Source: Paenibacillus zeisoli
Lineage (GTDB): Bacteria > Bacillota > Bacilli > Paenibacillales > Paenibacillaceae
Direction of reading: 5' to 3'
Assembly: GCF_003994465.1 (NCBI RefSeq)
Contig: NZ_RZNX01000001.1
Span: 1,186,915-1,250,914, forward strand
DNA: 64,000 nt
Shown here: in pieces, positions 27,886 to 37,125 of the stretch
Layout: every line of letters begins with the position of its first letter
Numbering within the stretch: position 1 is the stretch's first letter
Program-made: the position numbers and the translations under genes
Notes under the pieces: generated by a model
Seen by the model: only the letters and a program-made list of their open reading frames with translations
The model's database searches: none
What the model was told of the DNA's origin: nothing

Positions 27886-27955
27886 GAGGTGAACTTGCTC
27901 CTTTTCCACATGCTTTATGTGTTTCCTACGATCCCGTTTGATTCTCTTGCTGAAG

Positions 27956-28534
27956 CTAACTATCGTGAAGCCATTTTTCCGTAACTCTGCCTCCCTCCCA
28001 ATAGATTCCCTGTTCAAACGTAATCAGTTGTCCCCCGGGGCCAAATATAACCCAGGCATAATTCTGCTCGTCTCTTAGATAGCATTTGTATTTCATTCCA
28101 GTCACGACCACTTCCTCGTGTTCCCCATCGTGATTTCTAACAAGGATCGTTTCATGATGAAGATCGGTCCATTTATGTTCCAACCGTTCAAACAGCCCTG
28201 GCTCTATTTTGTTCAAAAAAGACTCAGCCAGCTCTTCCGTTTCCTCTTTGGAGGGAAGGTTGCCGTATGAAAGACTCTCGTCCATCCAAGTGATTCCGAG
28301 GAGCTTATGATTATTTTCCTGCATAACAAAGGAGTAATGCTCTCCCCCTATGCCGCTATTGTCTCCTGAATCTTTCTCATAACGAAAAACCCATACCTCG
28401 TTATTATTTTGTTGTTGACATTGTACATGCTGAAAAGCATAACCTTCAGGTACAGATACAAGTTTCAACATCCGCTTCAATACTTGGCGATACTCCTGCT
28501 CATCTATCACATCTTCTGTTCTCGTATGATCCAT
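27956..28534 (-). CDS. Protein of unknown function, 192 residues
   Basis: Not recognised with certainty. A soluble acidic protein with alternating charged stretches; segments such as YSFVMQENNHKLLGITWMDESL and YAWVIFGPGGQLITFEQGIYW resemble PepSY/YcdB-like repeat folds, but without a signal peptide. SD GAGGTG 6 bases before the ATG. It is probably co-transcribed with the MFS exporter (70-base gap) and lies opposite the MerR gene. Confidence 0.75.
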   Translation of the reverse strand: MDHTRTEDVIDEQEYRQVLKRMLKLVSVPEGYAFQHVQCQQQNNNEVWVFRYEKDSGDNSGIGGEHYSFVMQENNHKLLGITWMDESLSYGNLPSKEETEELAESFLNKIEPGLFERLEHKWTDLHHETILVRNHDGEHEEVVVTGMKYKCYLRDEQNYAWVIFGPGGQLITFEQGIYWEGGRVTEKWLHDS

Positions 28535-28697
28535 GTTCTACACCTCATCTATTTTTTTCTTCAAACTCTAAGATCGTCGACCGTACCAATAGGACTGTAT
28601 TCCAATGACATCGAGTCAATTCAAACAATCTGCCAAGCCCAAATCGCCCCTCCTCTCCACAATAGATCAACAAATATAATGTAATATTTCTACGCAG

Positions 28698-28716
28698 ATT
28701 GTAACATATCTACAAT
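28698..28716. promoter_or_regulatory. Operator 1, ATTGTA-N7-TACAAT
   Basis: Perfect inverted repeat of two six-base arms with a 7-base centre. On the minus strand the left arm reads TACAAT and serves as the -10 box of a promoter whose -35 is TTGACT (28720-28725) with 16 bases between. It should control the 28534 gene and the MFS exporter. Confidence 0.7.
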
Positions 28717-28758
28717 TTAAGTCAATAATATAACTAAAGTTGTTAACAGCATTCACAT

Positions 28759-28777
28759 ATTGTAGACTAGTTACAAT
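28759..28777. promoter_or_regulatory. Operator 2, ATTGTA-N7-TACAAT
   Basis: Same arms and spacing as the operator at 28698; centres are 61 bases apart. The right arm TACAAT is placed as a -10 box for the MerR gene, giving a transcript start about 18 bases before its ATG. This suggests autoregulation. Confidence 0.7.
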
Positions 28778-28801
28778 AAATGAACTCAGAGGGTGAACAT
28801 G

Positions 28802-29143
28802 ATGAAAGAATCAATAGATCCTATGCTTGATCTGGCCTTGTTAAAAAAATTAGTCATTGGCATAGGGGAAGTGTCTGATATAACGGGAGTTCCACAAAGG
28901 CAGATTCGATATTGGGAAGAAAAAGGCGTGATCCACTCTGTAAAAGAGGGGGAAGGATCGACCCGAAAATACGACTATATGAGCATTAAAAAAATTATTC
29001 TGGTAAAAGAACTGCTTGACGATGGTTTCACCTTGGATGCAGCAGCAAAAAGAGTTGAGGAGCGGATAAAAACGATTGACGAGGTATTTCAAGCGCTGGG
29101 AGAACGAGTAGAGATGAAAAAAGACAAGAAATCAGACTTATAG
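28802..29143 (+). CDS. Small MerR-family regulator
   Basis: 113 residues: winged helix GIGEVSDITGVPQRQIRYWEEKG followed by a dimerization helix (DDGFTLDAAAKRVEERIKTIDEVF). There is no room for a larger ligand domain and no metal-binding cysteines. Start chosen at 28802, 8 bases after AGAGGG; the ATG at 28799 and GTG at 28793 are alternatives. It is divergent from the 192-residue protein and MFS exporter and faces two identical-arm operators. Confidence 0.86.
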   Translation: MKESIDPMLDLALLKKLVIGIGEVSDITGVPQRQIRYWEEKGVIHSVKEGEGSTRKYDYMSIKKIILVKELLDDGFTLDAAAKRVEERIKTIDEVFQALGERVEMKKDKKSDL

Positions 29144-29170
29144 CTTTCTATATTCAGGTTTACAAAGAAA

Positions 29171-29206
29171 GACCTTGGCGCCACAATAAGGTGCCAAGGT
29201 CTTATG
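29171..29206. terminator. Terminator between the MerR and CBS genes
   Basis: AGACCTTGGCGCC pairs with GGTGCCAAGGTCT around a 7-base loop between two converging genes. Confidence 0.75.
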
Positions 29207-29220
29207 CATATCGAACCGAA

Positions 29221-29685
29221 TTACGAGTTAAGAACAAATGAATTCACCAGCTGGCGAATCACATCTCCCCTGCTAATCACACCTACGATAGTTCCATCGG
29301 AATCGACAACAGGGATTTTCTTGAAGTGATGCGTACCCAGTATTTCAATGGCTCTTTCCAAAGGATCATCCGGTGATACGGTGTATAAATTTTTGCTGAC
29401 CATTACCTGGCCAACCGAAGTTTCAAGCTTATTCATCACGGAGCTGTCCAAGGTTTCTGTCTCCGTCTGGATTACATAACTGAAGAAATCATAGACGCGG
29501 CCCGTGCTTGGCTTGAGATAGCGAATGACGTCACCATCACTGATCATCCCAAGCAGTTTGTTACTGTCATTCACGACAGGCGCGCCGCCTATCCGCTTAT
29601 CAACCAGCCTTTGAAGCAGTTCTCTAAGTGAAGTTGTACTGCTTACCGTAACGGGACTTGTAATCATGAAATCTCTGACCTTCAT
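29221..29685 (-). CDS. Two-CBS-domain protein
   Basis: 154 residues forming a CBS pair: first domain MITSPVTVSSTTSLRELLQR...GAPVVNDSNKLLGMISDGD, second VMVSKNLYTVSPDDPLERAI...KIPVVDSDGTIVGVISRGD. Such proteins bind adenine nucleotides and act as energy or redox sensors; the partner is unknown. GGGGGAG 5 bases before the ATG. It appears to be a single-gene unit. Confidence 0.9.
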   Translation of the reverse strand: MKVRDFMITSPVTVSSTTSLRELLQRLVDKRIGGAPVVNDSNKLLGMISDGDVIRYLKPSTGRVYDFFSYVIQTETETLDSSVMNKLETSVGQVMVSKNLYTVSPDDPLERAIEILGTHHFKKIPVVDSDGTIVGVISRGDVIRQLVNSFVLNS

Positions 29686-29902
29686 ATCTACTCCCCCTAT
29701 ATATGGAGTTACAGTTCTATTATATTATATACCCAAAAAGTAAGCGTGTGCATTGTATCACAGATAGCCTAATCAGGGGTATAACGGGTCTTTCCAGGGA
29801 CCGGTTTTCTGATTTCGCAAGGACATCTCCGTCTGCTTGTGGAATATGGCAGTTGGAAGCTTAACCCAAAACCCATGATTAATGAAGAAGGTGATTCCTT
29901 AA

Positions 29903-30874
29903 ATGGCCAAATCGGATTACATGATGTCTATACTATGGATTCTCCAGACCCGCCAAAGAACCACGGCCCGCGAGCTGGCCGAAGAACTGGAGATTAGTGT
30001 TCGTTCAGTCTATAGGTATATCGATTCTCTGTGTGCCAGCGGAGTTCCTATTATCGCGGATTCTGGGCATCATGGCGGCTATCGCCTGATGGAGCATTTC
30101 CAGTCTGCTCCGCTGCTCTTCGACCCTGACGAGCAAAAAAGTCTCGTTCAGGCGGCACAGATCGCACAGGATGCTGGTTACCCATTTCCAGATCATCTGA
30201 ACCGGGCTATTTCTAAGCTCAAAACTTATATCGGTCCGAATCAGCTTCAGCACGTGCAGCTTCATGAGAACCGGATTGGGGTCATCACTCCTTCATCCAA
30301 AAAGTTCGAGGATGATCTTCAACTGCTGAGCAAATGTGCGGCGGAAGGTTTGACCATTAGCATGACTTATGCCAAAAGAAGTCTTACGGCAGCTGCAGAG
30401 CGTCTTCTCGATCCCTATGGGCTAGTACAATGGAAAGGGAGCTGGTACGCAGTCGGCTACTGTCATCAACGAAGGGAAATCCGGAGCTTCCGCGTGGACC
30501 GGATACAGGCGATGTCGATCACGAAGCTGAACTTTGCGCCACCCGAATCCTTCTCTGCCAGCCAATTCTTCATGAGCTCTCTCCTGCCCGGATCCGAGGA
30601 AGAATCCGCCCTGATCGATGTAAGGATATCCGGGCAGGAAGGAGCGCTGAACGAACTTAGCAGGCACTGGTTGTTCTCCCATACCCTTGTCAGCTCTGAG
30701 AACGGAGAAATCCTGTTCAGATTGACGGAAGAGTCCATTCAGACCTTTGCTCCCTATTTCTTATTATCTTACGGCAGGGCAATCCGCATACTCGAACCTG
30801 CAAGTCTTCAGCAAAGAATGGTCGAGGTCCTAACCGACATGCTTGAACATTATGAGCAGCCTGGACATGACTGA
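29903..30874 (+). CDS. YafY-type regulator with HTH and WYL domains
   Basis: 323 residues. The N-terminal DeoR-like HTH reads ARELAEELEISVRSVYRYIDSLCASGVPI and the WYL domain includes PYGLVQWKGSWYAVGYCHQRREIRSFRVDRI. WYL domains bind ligands, often nucleic acid or nucleotide-like. It may control the next gene. The 217-base gap before it shows nothing further. Confidence 0.9.
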   Translation: MAKSDYMMSILWILQTRQRTTARELAEELEISVRSVYRYIDSLCASGVPIIADSGHHGGYRLMEHFQSAPLLFDPDEQKSLVQAAQIAQDAGYPFPDHLNRAISKLKTYIGPNQLQHVQLHENRIGVITPSSKKFEDDLQLLSKCAAEGLTISMTYAKRSLTAAAERLLDPYGLVQWKGSWYAVGYCHQRREIRSFRVDRIQAMSITKLNFAPPESFSASQFFMSSLLPGSEEESALIDVRISGQEGALNELSRHWLFSHTLVSSENGEILFRLTEESIQTFAPYFLLSYGRAIRILEPASLQQRMVEVLTDMLEHYEQPGHD

Positions 30875-30958
30875 CAGCAGCTGACAGTGATCTTGTTCTA
30901 TACTTGGCGAAGATACTTAGTATATGTATCTCATATAAGAATTGAGGAGGTCATTGAC

Positions 30959-31414
30959 ATGCTGGAATTGAAATATGAAATCTATATCGGGGGCTCTCCG
31001 GAAAAGGTATGGGAGGCTCTGGTTGCTCCCCATCAGGTGCAGCAGATTTACTATGGCAGTGTGATTCACTCTACCTTCAATGAGGGGGACCTTCTGGAGT
31101 ATATCGGTCCAGGAAATGATGGAGAGAATACTCTTCACGTGTTCGGAACTGTATTGGAGTTCAGTCCTCAGAAGGCGTTCCGATTCACACACAAGGTTGG
31201 CCCTTCTTATCTTAAAGAACCGGATTCCGAGAATTATGAATCACGAATCTCATGGCTGCTTGAACCTGTGGGGGGGACAACCAAGCTTACGTTGATCCAT
31301 GATAATTGGCACAAGGATGATCCCTCCTACCAGGGAAGCCAGAACGCCTGGCCCATGATTCTCAGCAATATTAAGACTCTTGTAGAGACTGGACAAACCC
31401 TACGCCTAGGATGA
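30959..31414 (+). CDS. SRPBCC (AHSA1-like) domain protein
   Basis: 151 residues with the START/Bet v1-like fold: the start ELKYEIYIGGSPEKVWEALVAPHQVQQIYYG and the end LTLIHDNWHKDD...NAWPMILSNIKTLVETG fit AHSA1-like proteins, which bind small hydrophobic ligands. ATG at 30959 with GAGGAGG upstream; the longer ORF has no SD. Probably in one unit with the WYL regulator. Confidence 0.87.
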   Translation: MLELKYEIYIGGSPEKVWEALVAPHQVQQIYYGSVIHSTFNEGDLLEYIGPGNDGENTLHVFGTVLEFSPQKAFRFTHKVGPSYLKEPDSENYESRISWLLEPVGGTTKLTLIHDNWHKDDPSYQGSQNAWPMILSNIKTLVETGQTLRLG

Positions 31415-31534
31415 CAAATGCTTACCAAGAAGGCGGAGCAATGCGGTTCGCACCTTCTCTGCACACGTAGATCCTCTTGGTTCAGACTACAAAAAGTACC
31501 CCACCAAGCTCAAGCGTCCAATAGTCGCATCATG

Positions 31535-31576
31535 CAAAAGGGTCCACATTGCCATAACAATGGCTTTGTGGACCCT
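31535..31576. terminator. Hairpin past the SRPBCC gene
   Basis: GGGTCCACA-TTGCCAT pairs with ATGGC-TTTGTGGACCC around AACA. The stem is strong but the T run after it is poor, so termination is probable rather than certain. Confidence 0.5.
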
Positions 31577-31621
31577 GATTGTGGATTCGGCTCTCTATTC
31601 TTTGGCAGCACTTAGATTTAT

Positions 31622-31852
31622 CTCTGGTGTGCTTCTACAATTCACTCTATGTTGGTATACTTCCATACTCCTTAGAGTGTCTAGGGTGCTCCTTACTCCT
31701 CTATATGCCTAGTATGTCTAGTAAGTTCATACTCCTCTGTACGTCTAGTTTGCTTCTAAACTCCACTGTAGTCTAGTCTTTCTTCTTACTCTACTGTACG
31801 CCTATTGTGTTTCAATACTCTTCTGTATGTCTGCTGAGCTGCCACACTATCT
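31622..31852. repeat. Eight degenerate ~29 bp tandem repeats
   Basis: Units of 28-35 bases start at about 31622, 31652, 31680, 31709, 31744, 31772, 31801 and 31830. The consensus runs roughly TCTAGTnTGCTTC, then TACTCCnCTGTAnG. The unit length is not a multiple of three, so it is not coding. The array runs into the 3' end of xylB and fills the gap before it. Confidence 0.6.
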
Positions 31853-33349
31853 CTAAGCCCGGTATGCTTCCAAGCTCTTGTTCAGCTGCTTCGTATCTGC
31901 ATAGACGCGCTGATAAATCTTGAACAGGTCAGCATAGACCTGTACCCGTTCCGGGTTGGGCTTATAGGTTTTGGAATGCCGGATAAATGCCGCTGCGCAG
32001 TCTTCAAGGGATTCATACCACTTCAGACCGAACGCTGCCAGCATCGCTGCGCCAAGGGCTGGTCCCTGCTCACTCTCCAGGCGGACGATCTCTGCATCGA
32101 AGACATCCGCTTGAATTTGCAGCCACGTTTCATTCCTCGCTCCGCCGCCAATCGAGACAATGGACAATATCTGCTGACCTGAATTCCTGAGAGTATGAAT
32201 GGATTCTGCCAGAGAGAATGTAATACCTTCAACGACTGCCCTCACAAAGTGATCCCGGCTGTGCCCGGCATCCATCCCAATAAAGCTGCCTCGTATCACG
32301 GCATCCGCATGCGGAGTACGCTCACCTGACAAATATGGTGTGAACAAGAGTCCGCCTGCTCCAGGAGGAATCTGGTCCAGATTACGAAGCAGCTCATCGA
32401 AGGACAGACCTTGTGCGAACGTATCCTTGAACCAGGTCAAGCTGTTGCCCGCGGCAAGTGTCACTCCCATCGCGTAGAAGGCATCTGGCTTCCCATGATT
32501 GAAGAAATGCAGCCGGCCTTCGTAATCTGCATCAGGATTCTCCTCATAGGAGAGCACAACACCCGAGGTGCCGATACTGCACAGTGTCTCACCTGGACGC
32601 AGTATGCCTGCTCCGATAGCTCCGCACGCGTTATCCGCACCACCGGCAAATACTTGGACATGCTCACCAAGACCTGTAAGCTCTGTCATCACAGGAAGAA
32701 GGGTTCCTACTCTCTCATCGGAGCCTGTAAGCTCAGGACAGAGATGCTGCGGAATATCGAAGGCTTCCAGAATTTCCGGACTCCAGCGCTTGGCGGACAC
32801 ATCCAGCATCAGCGTACCTGCTGCATCCGAATACTCCATGGAGATTCTTCCTGTAAGGCGATACCGAAGGTAATCTTTGGGGAGCAGAAAAGTCGCAGCT
32901 TGGCTGTAAACTTCCGGCTCATGCTCCCTTACCCACAGCAGCTTGGGCAGCGTGAATCCTTCAAGTGCGGGATTCTTCGCATATTTAAGTAGGTTCTCAC
33001 CGAGCTTCTGCTCAATCTCACGGCACTGCTTCGTTGTCCGTGTATCATTCCATAGGATAGCATGGCGGAGTACACGATGCTCCTGATCCAGCAGGACCAG
33101 ACCATGCATCTGTCCCGAGAAGCTGATCCCCCCGATATCTTCACGCGGTACATTCGTCTCGGTGACGAGTCGGTTAAGGGCCTTGGCTGTCTGAGTCACC
33201 CACAGCTCGGGATCCTGCTCACTATAGCCAGACTTCAGCTGGATCAAGGAGTAAGACTCCGAGGCTTCGCCCCGGATGCTGCCCTCCTGATCTACCAGCA
33301 GAACCTTAACGGAGCTGGTGCCCAGATCAATTCCGATTACATATTTCAT
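31853..33349 (-). CDS. xylB: Xylulokinase
   Basis: FGGY-family kinase phosphorylating D-xylulose. 498 residues. The N-terminal IGIDLGTSSVKVLLVD and C-terminal VSIGGGARNETWLQIQADVF nucleotide-binding motifs, plus the substrate region GGISFSGQMHGLVLLD, mark xylulokinase rather than glycerol kinase. Start ATG at 33349, 8 bases after AAGGAG. Second gene of the xylAB operon, 62 bases after xylA. The last codons overlap the start of the 29-bp repeat array. Confidence 0.95.
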   Translation of the reverse strand: MKYVIGIDLGTSSVKVLLVDQEGSIRGEASESYSLIQLKSGYSEQDPELWVTQTAKALNRLVTETNVPREDIGGISFSGQMHGLVLLDQEHRVLRHAILWNDTRTTKQCREIEQKLGENLLKYAKNPALEGFTLPKLLWVREHEPEVYSQAATFLLPKDYLRYRLTGRISMEYSDAAGTLMLDVSAKRWSPEILEAFDIPQHLCPELTGSDERVGTLLPVMTELTGLGEHVQVFAGGADNACGAIGAGILRPGETLCSIGTSGVVLSYEENPDADYEGRLHFFNHGKPDAFYAMGVTLAAGNSLTWFKDTFAQGLSFDELLRNLDQIPPGAGGLLFTPYLSGERTPHADAVIRGSFIGMDAGHSRDHFVRAVVEGITFSLAESIHTLRNSGQQILSIVSIGGGARNETWLQIQADVFDAEIVRLESEQGPALGAAMLAAFGLKWYESLEDCAAAFIRHSKTYKPNPERVQVYADLFKIYQRVYADTKQLNKSLEAYRA

Positions 33350-33411
33350 AGAGTACACTCCTTATCGCTGGCCGGGTGTATCCCGAAGATCAAATTGACT
33401 ACACATCTATT

Positions 33412-34728
<1,317 letters not shown>

Positions 34729-34787
34729 GCAAATGCCCTCCCAGACAGTATGATAATTGGTTCTGCCCATATCTTACACCCTCAAAC

Positions 34788-34812
34788 TTAGTTTGTCTAT
34801 TGCATAAACTAA
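34788..34812. promoter_or_regulatory. xyl operator (XylR-binding site)
   Basis: TTAGTTT and AAACTAA arms separated by 11 bases, a 25-base palindrome with the same arms and length as the Bacillus xylO. It lies between xylA and the divergent xylR. Confidence 0.88.
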
Positions 34813-34905
34813 GTTATTGATTAATTTTAATGAACGTTCTACACTTAATGAAATGAACTGTTTTAACGCAGGTCTTCTAACTCTTTGGAATATTGAGGTG
34901 CAATT

Positions 34906-36123
34906 ATGCGGCAGCTTACGGGCGACCAATTCCTGGTCAAACAAATTAACAGCTCTATCGTACTTGATCTGATCCGAACGCATTCTCCCATATCGCGAGC
35001 AGCCGTATCGGTCAAATCTGGTCTGAATAAAGGGACGGTCTCCAATCTGGTCAATCAGCTTATCGAGAACGGATTAGTCGAAGAAATGGGACAAGGGGAA
35101 TCCAGCGGCGGTAGAAAACCGGTTATGCTTAGCTTTAATCAGCGCGCCGGGTATGCAATTGGGGTTGATCTGCGAATTGACATGGTCTCGGCCGTGCTTA
35201 CGGATCTCCAAGGGAGCATTGTGCAGCAGATTGAATCTTCGCTTGAATCTATCGAATCTGAGCTCGTCTGTACTGTTCTCTCCAGAATGATTCATGAACT
35301 AATTGCATCAGCACCTAAAAGCCATTACGGAGTTGTGGGCATTGGTGTAGGTGTTCCGGGTATTGTGGATGACAACGGCATGGTTCTTTTTGCTCCAAAT
35401 CTGCATTGGAATAACGTCAATCTGGGAGGAAGGCTCAGGGAGGAGTTCCAGATTCCTGTGGTAATTGATAACGAGGCCAATGCCGGTGCACAGGGAGAGA
35501 AAGCCTTTGGAGCTGGCACAGATCGTGACCATTTAATCTATCTTAGCGTCAGTCATGGGATCGGCACGGGGATCGTAATTAATAAAGATATTTATAAAGG
35601 GGCATCGGGATACTCCGGCGAAGCTGGACACACGACCATTGAAGCAGATGGCAAGCAGTGCAGCTGCGGCAATTATGGCTGCTGGGAGCTGTATGCCTCC
35701 GAGCGTGCTCTTCTTGAAGAAGCGCGTCAATCAGATACTCTTAAAGAAGCGGCCAAAGCCTATATACCGGATGGTGATGATCTGAGGCTCGAGCACCTAG
35801 TGCAGCTTGCGGAAAGCGGGAACGAAGAAGCAAGGTTTATATTGAAGAACAACGGCCGCTTTCTCGGGATAGGAATTGCCAACATCATTAATATTTTTAA
35901 CCCTGAGCTGATCATTATCGGGAACCGGATTGCCTTGGCCGAAGCTTGGATAGCGGGGGAAATTCGGGAGACTGTTGCGAGACGTGCACTGCCTTACCAT
36001 AAAGACAAAGTTCAGGTCGAATTCTCCCACCTTAATATGGGAGCTACCGTGATCGGGGCTGCTTCACTAGCCTTGACCCAGTTCTTCGACAAAATGCGGG
36101 TATCTGTGGAAAGATCAACCTAA
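34906..36123 (+). CDS. xylR: Xylose-responsive repressor XylR, ROK family
   Basis: 405 residues. N-terminal winged helix (SPISRAAVSVKSGLNKGTVSNLVNQLIENGLV) and a ROK sugar-kinase-like domain with the zinc motif CSCGNYGCWE. Divergent from xylAB with the xyl operator between. GAGGTG 5 bases before the ATG. Xylose binding should release it from DNA. Confidence 0.94.
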   Translation: MRQLTGDQFLVKQINSSIVLDLIRTHSPISRAAVSVKSGLNKGTVSNLVNQLIENGLVEEMGQGESSGGRKPVMLSFNQRAGYAIGVDLRIDMVSAVLTDLQGSIVQQIESSLESIESELVCTVLSRMIHELIASAPKSHYGVVGIGVGVPGIVDDNGMVLFAPNLHWNNVNLGGRLREEFQIPVVIDNEANAGAQGEKAFGAGTDRDHLIYLSVSHGIGTGIVINKDIYKGASGYSGEAGHTTIEADGKQCSCGNYGCWELYASERALLEEARQSDTLKEAAKAYIPDGDDLRLEHLVQLAESGNEEARFILKNNGRFLGIGIANIINIFNPELIIIGNRIALAEAWIAGEIRETVARRALPYHKDKVQVEFSHLNMGATVIGAASLALTQFFDKMRVSVERST

Positions 36124-36144
36124 GGAGCAAGCCCTGGCTGCTCC

Positions 36145-37035
36145 TCAGTCCCTGGCTGTCTCTCTGCCGTAACGGATAAACACCCAGACCCCCACAATAA
36201 TGATCACCCCGGCCACCAGCTGCAGCCCAGTAAGTCTCTCACCCAGTAGCTGCCAAGCCAGAATGGAAGCCACCACCGGTTCACCCAGAACCGCCATGGA
36301 CACGGCAGAAGCATTCATATACCTCAGCAGCCAATTGAATAAATAATGGCCAAACAACGTGGGAATTAGGGCAAGCAGCAGGAACAACCCCCACTCTCTC
36401 TCCGAATACCCTCCGAATGGAATACTATTGACCGCATTATAGACAGCCAAGAAGACACCTGCAAAGGCAAATACAGAGAAATTATAGACATAAGCACTGG
36501 TTCTCTCTCGCATCCGTTTCCCAATCAGAAGGTGGGCAGACACCGCAATTACGCTTAGGAAAGACAGTACATCCCCAATTAACGCAGATCCGGATAATGT
36601 AAAATCCCCCATGCTGATGGCCAGCGACCCGGTAATGGCTACGGCCATTCCTATTCTCATGGCTCTATTTGAATGCAGGCGGAACAAGAAGAAAGAGCCG
36701 AGCATAACGATAATCGGCTCTAAGGTCAGGATGACGGTTGAACTGGCCACCGTAGTATAGCGAAGGGAGGCCATCCACAGCAGGAAATGAAGTCCCAGCG
36801 CAGTCCCCGATACGAAGAGCATGCCGAGCTGTCGTAGGGTCAGCTTAGAGAGTTCAACTCTATATTTCCAGAGCAGCGGAATTAAGAGCAGGTCTGTGAT
36901 GAACAGACGGTACATGGCAATAATAGATACCTCAGCCTGCGACCATTTCACAAAAATGGCCGCAAACGAGATAGCGATTATACCCAGCACATAGAGTATT
37001 TCGATGGAGAATCCGTTGTTGTGTGAAGGTTTCAA
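36145..37035 (-). CDS. EamA-family (DMT) transporter
   Basis: 296 residues with ten membrane helices in two EamA repeats (the second around ASAVSMAVLGEPVVASILAW). Drug/metabolite transporter, substrate unknown. Start TTG at 37035, 12 bases after AAAGGAG. It converges with xylR; a short hairpin GGAGCA/TGCTCC overlaps the end. Confidence 0.88.
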   Translation of the reverse strand: MKPSHNNGFSIEILYVLGIIAISFAAIFVKWSQAEVSIIAMYRLFITDLLLIPLLWKYRVELSKLTLRQLGMLFVSGTALGLHFLLWMASLRYTTVASSTVILTLEPIIVMLGSFFLFRLHSNRAMRIGMAVAITGSLAISMGDFTLSGSALIGDVLSFLSVIAVSAHLLIGKRMRERTSAYVYNFSVFAFAGVFLAVYNAVNSIPFGGYSEREWGLFLLLALIPTLFGHYLFNWLLRYMNASAVSMAVLGEPVVASILAWQLLGERLTGLQLVAGVIIIVGVWVFIRYGRETARD

Positions 37036-37125
37036 GTTATGTAGGTTCTCCTTTCCTGGAATCCCAGGCCATATAGATTAATAAATTAAGACAGTGTGAT
37101 GGATTCCTTCTTCAATTCAAGTCAA

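Noticed and set aside
31622..31852. Possible CRISPR array
   Set aside because: Repeats are degenerate, adjacent without unique spacers, and there are no cas genes.
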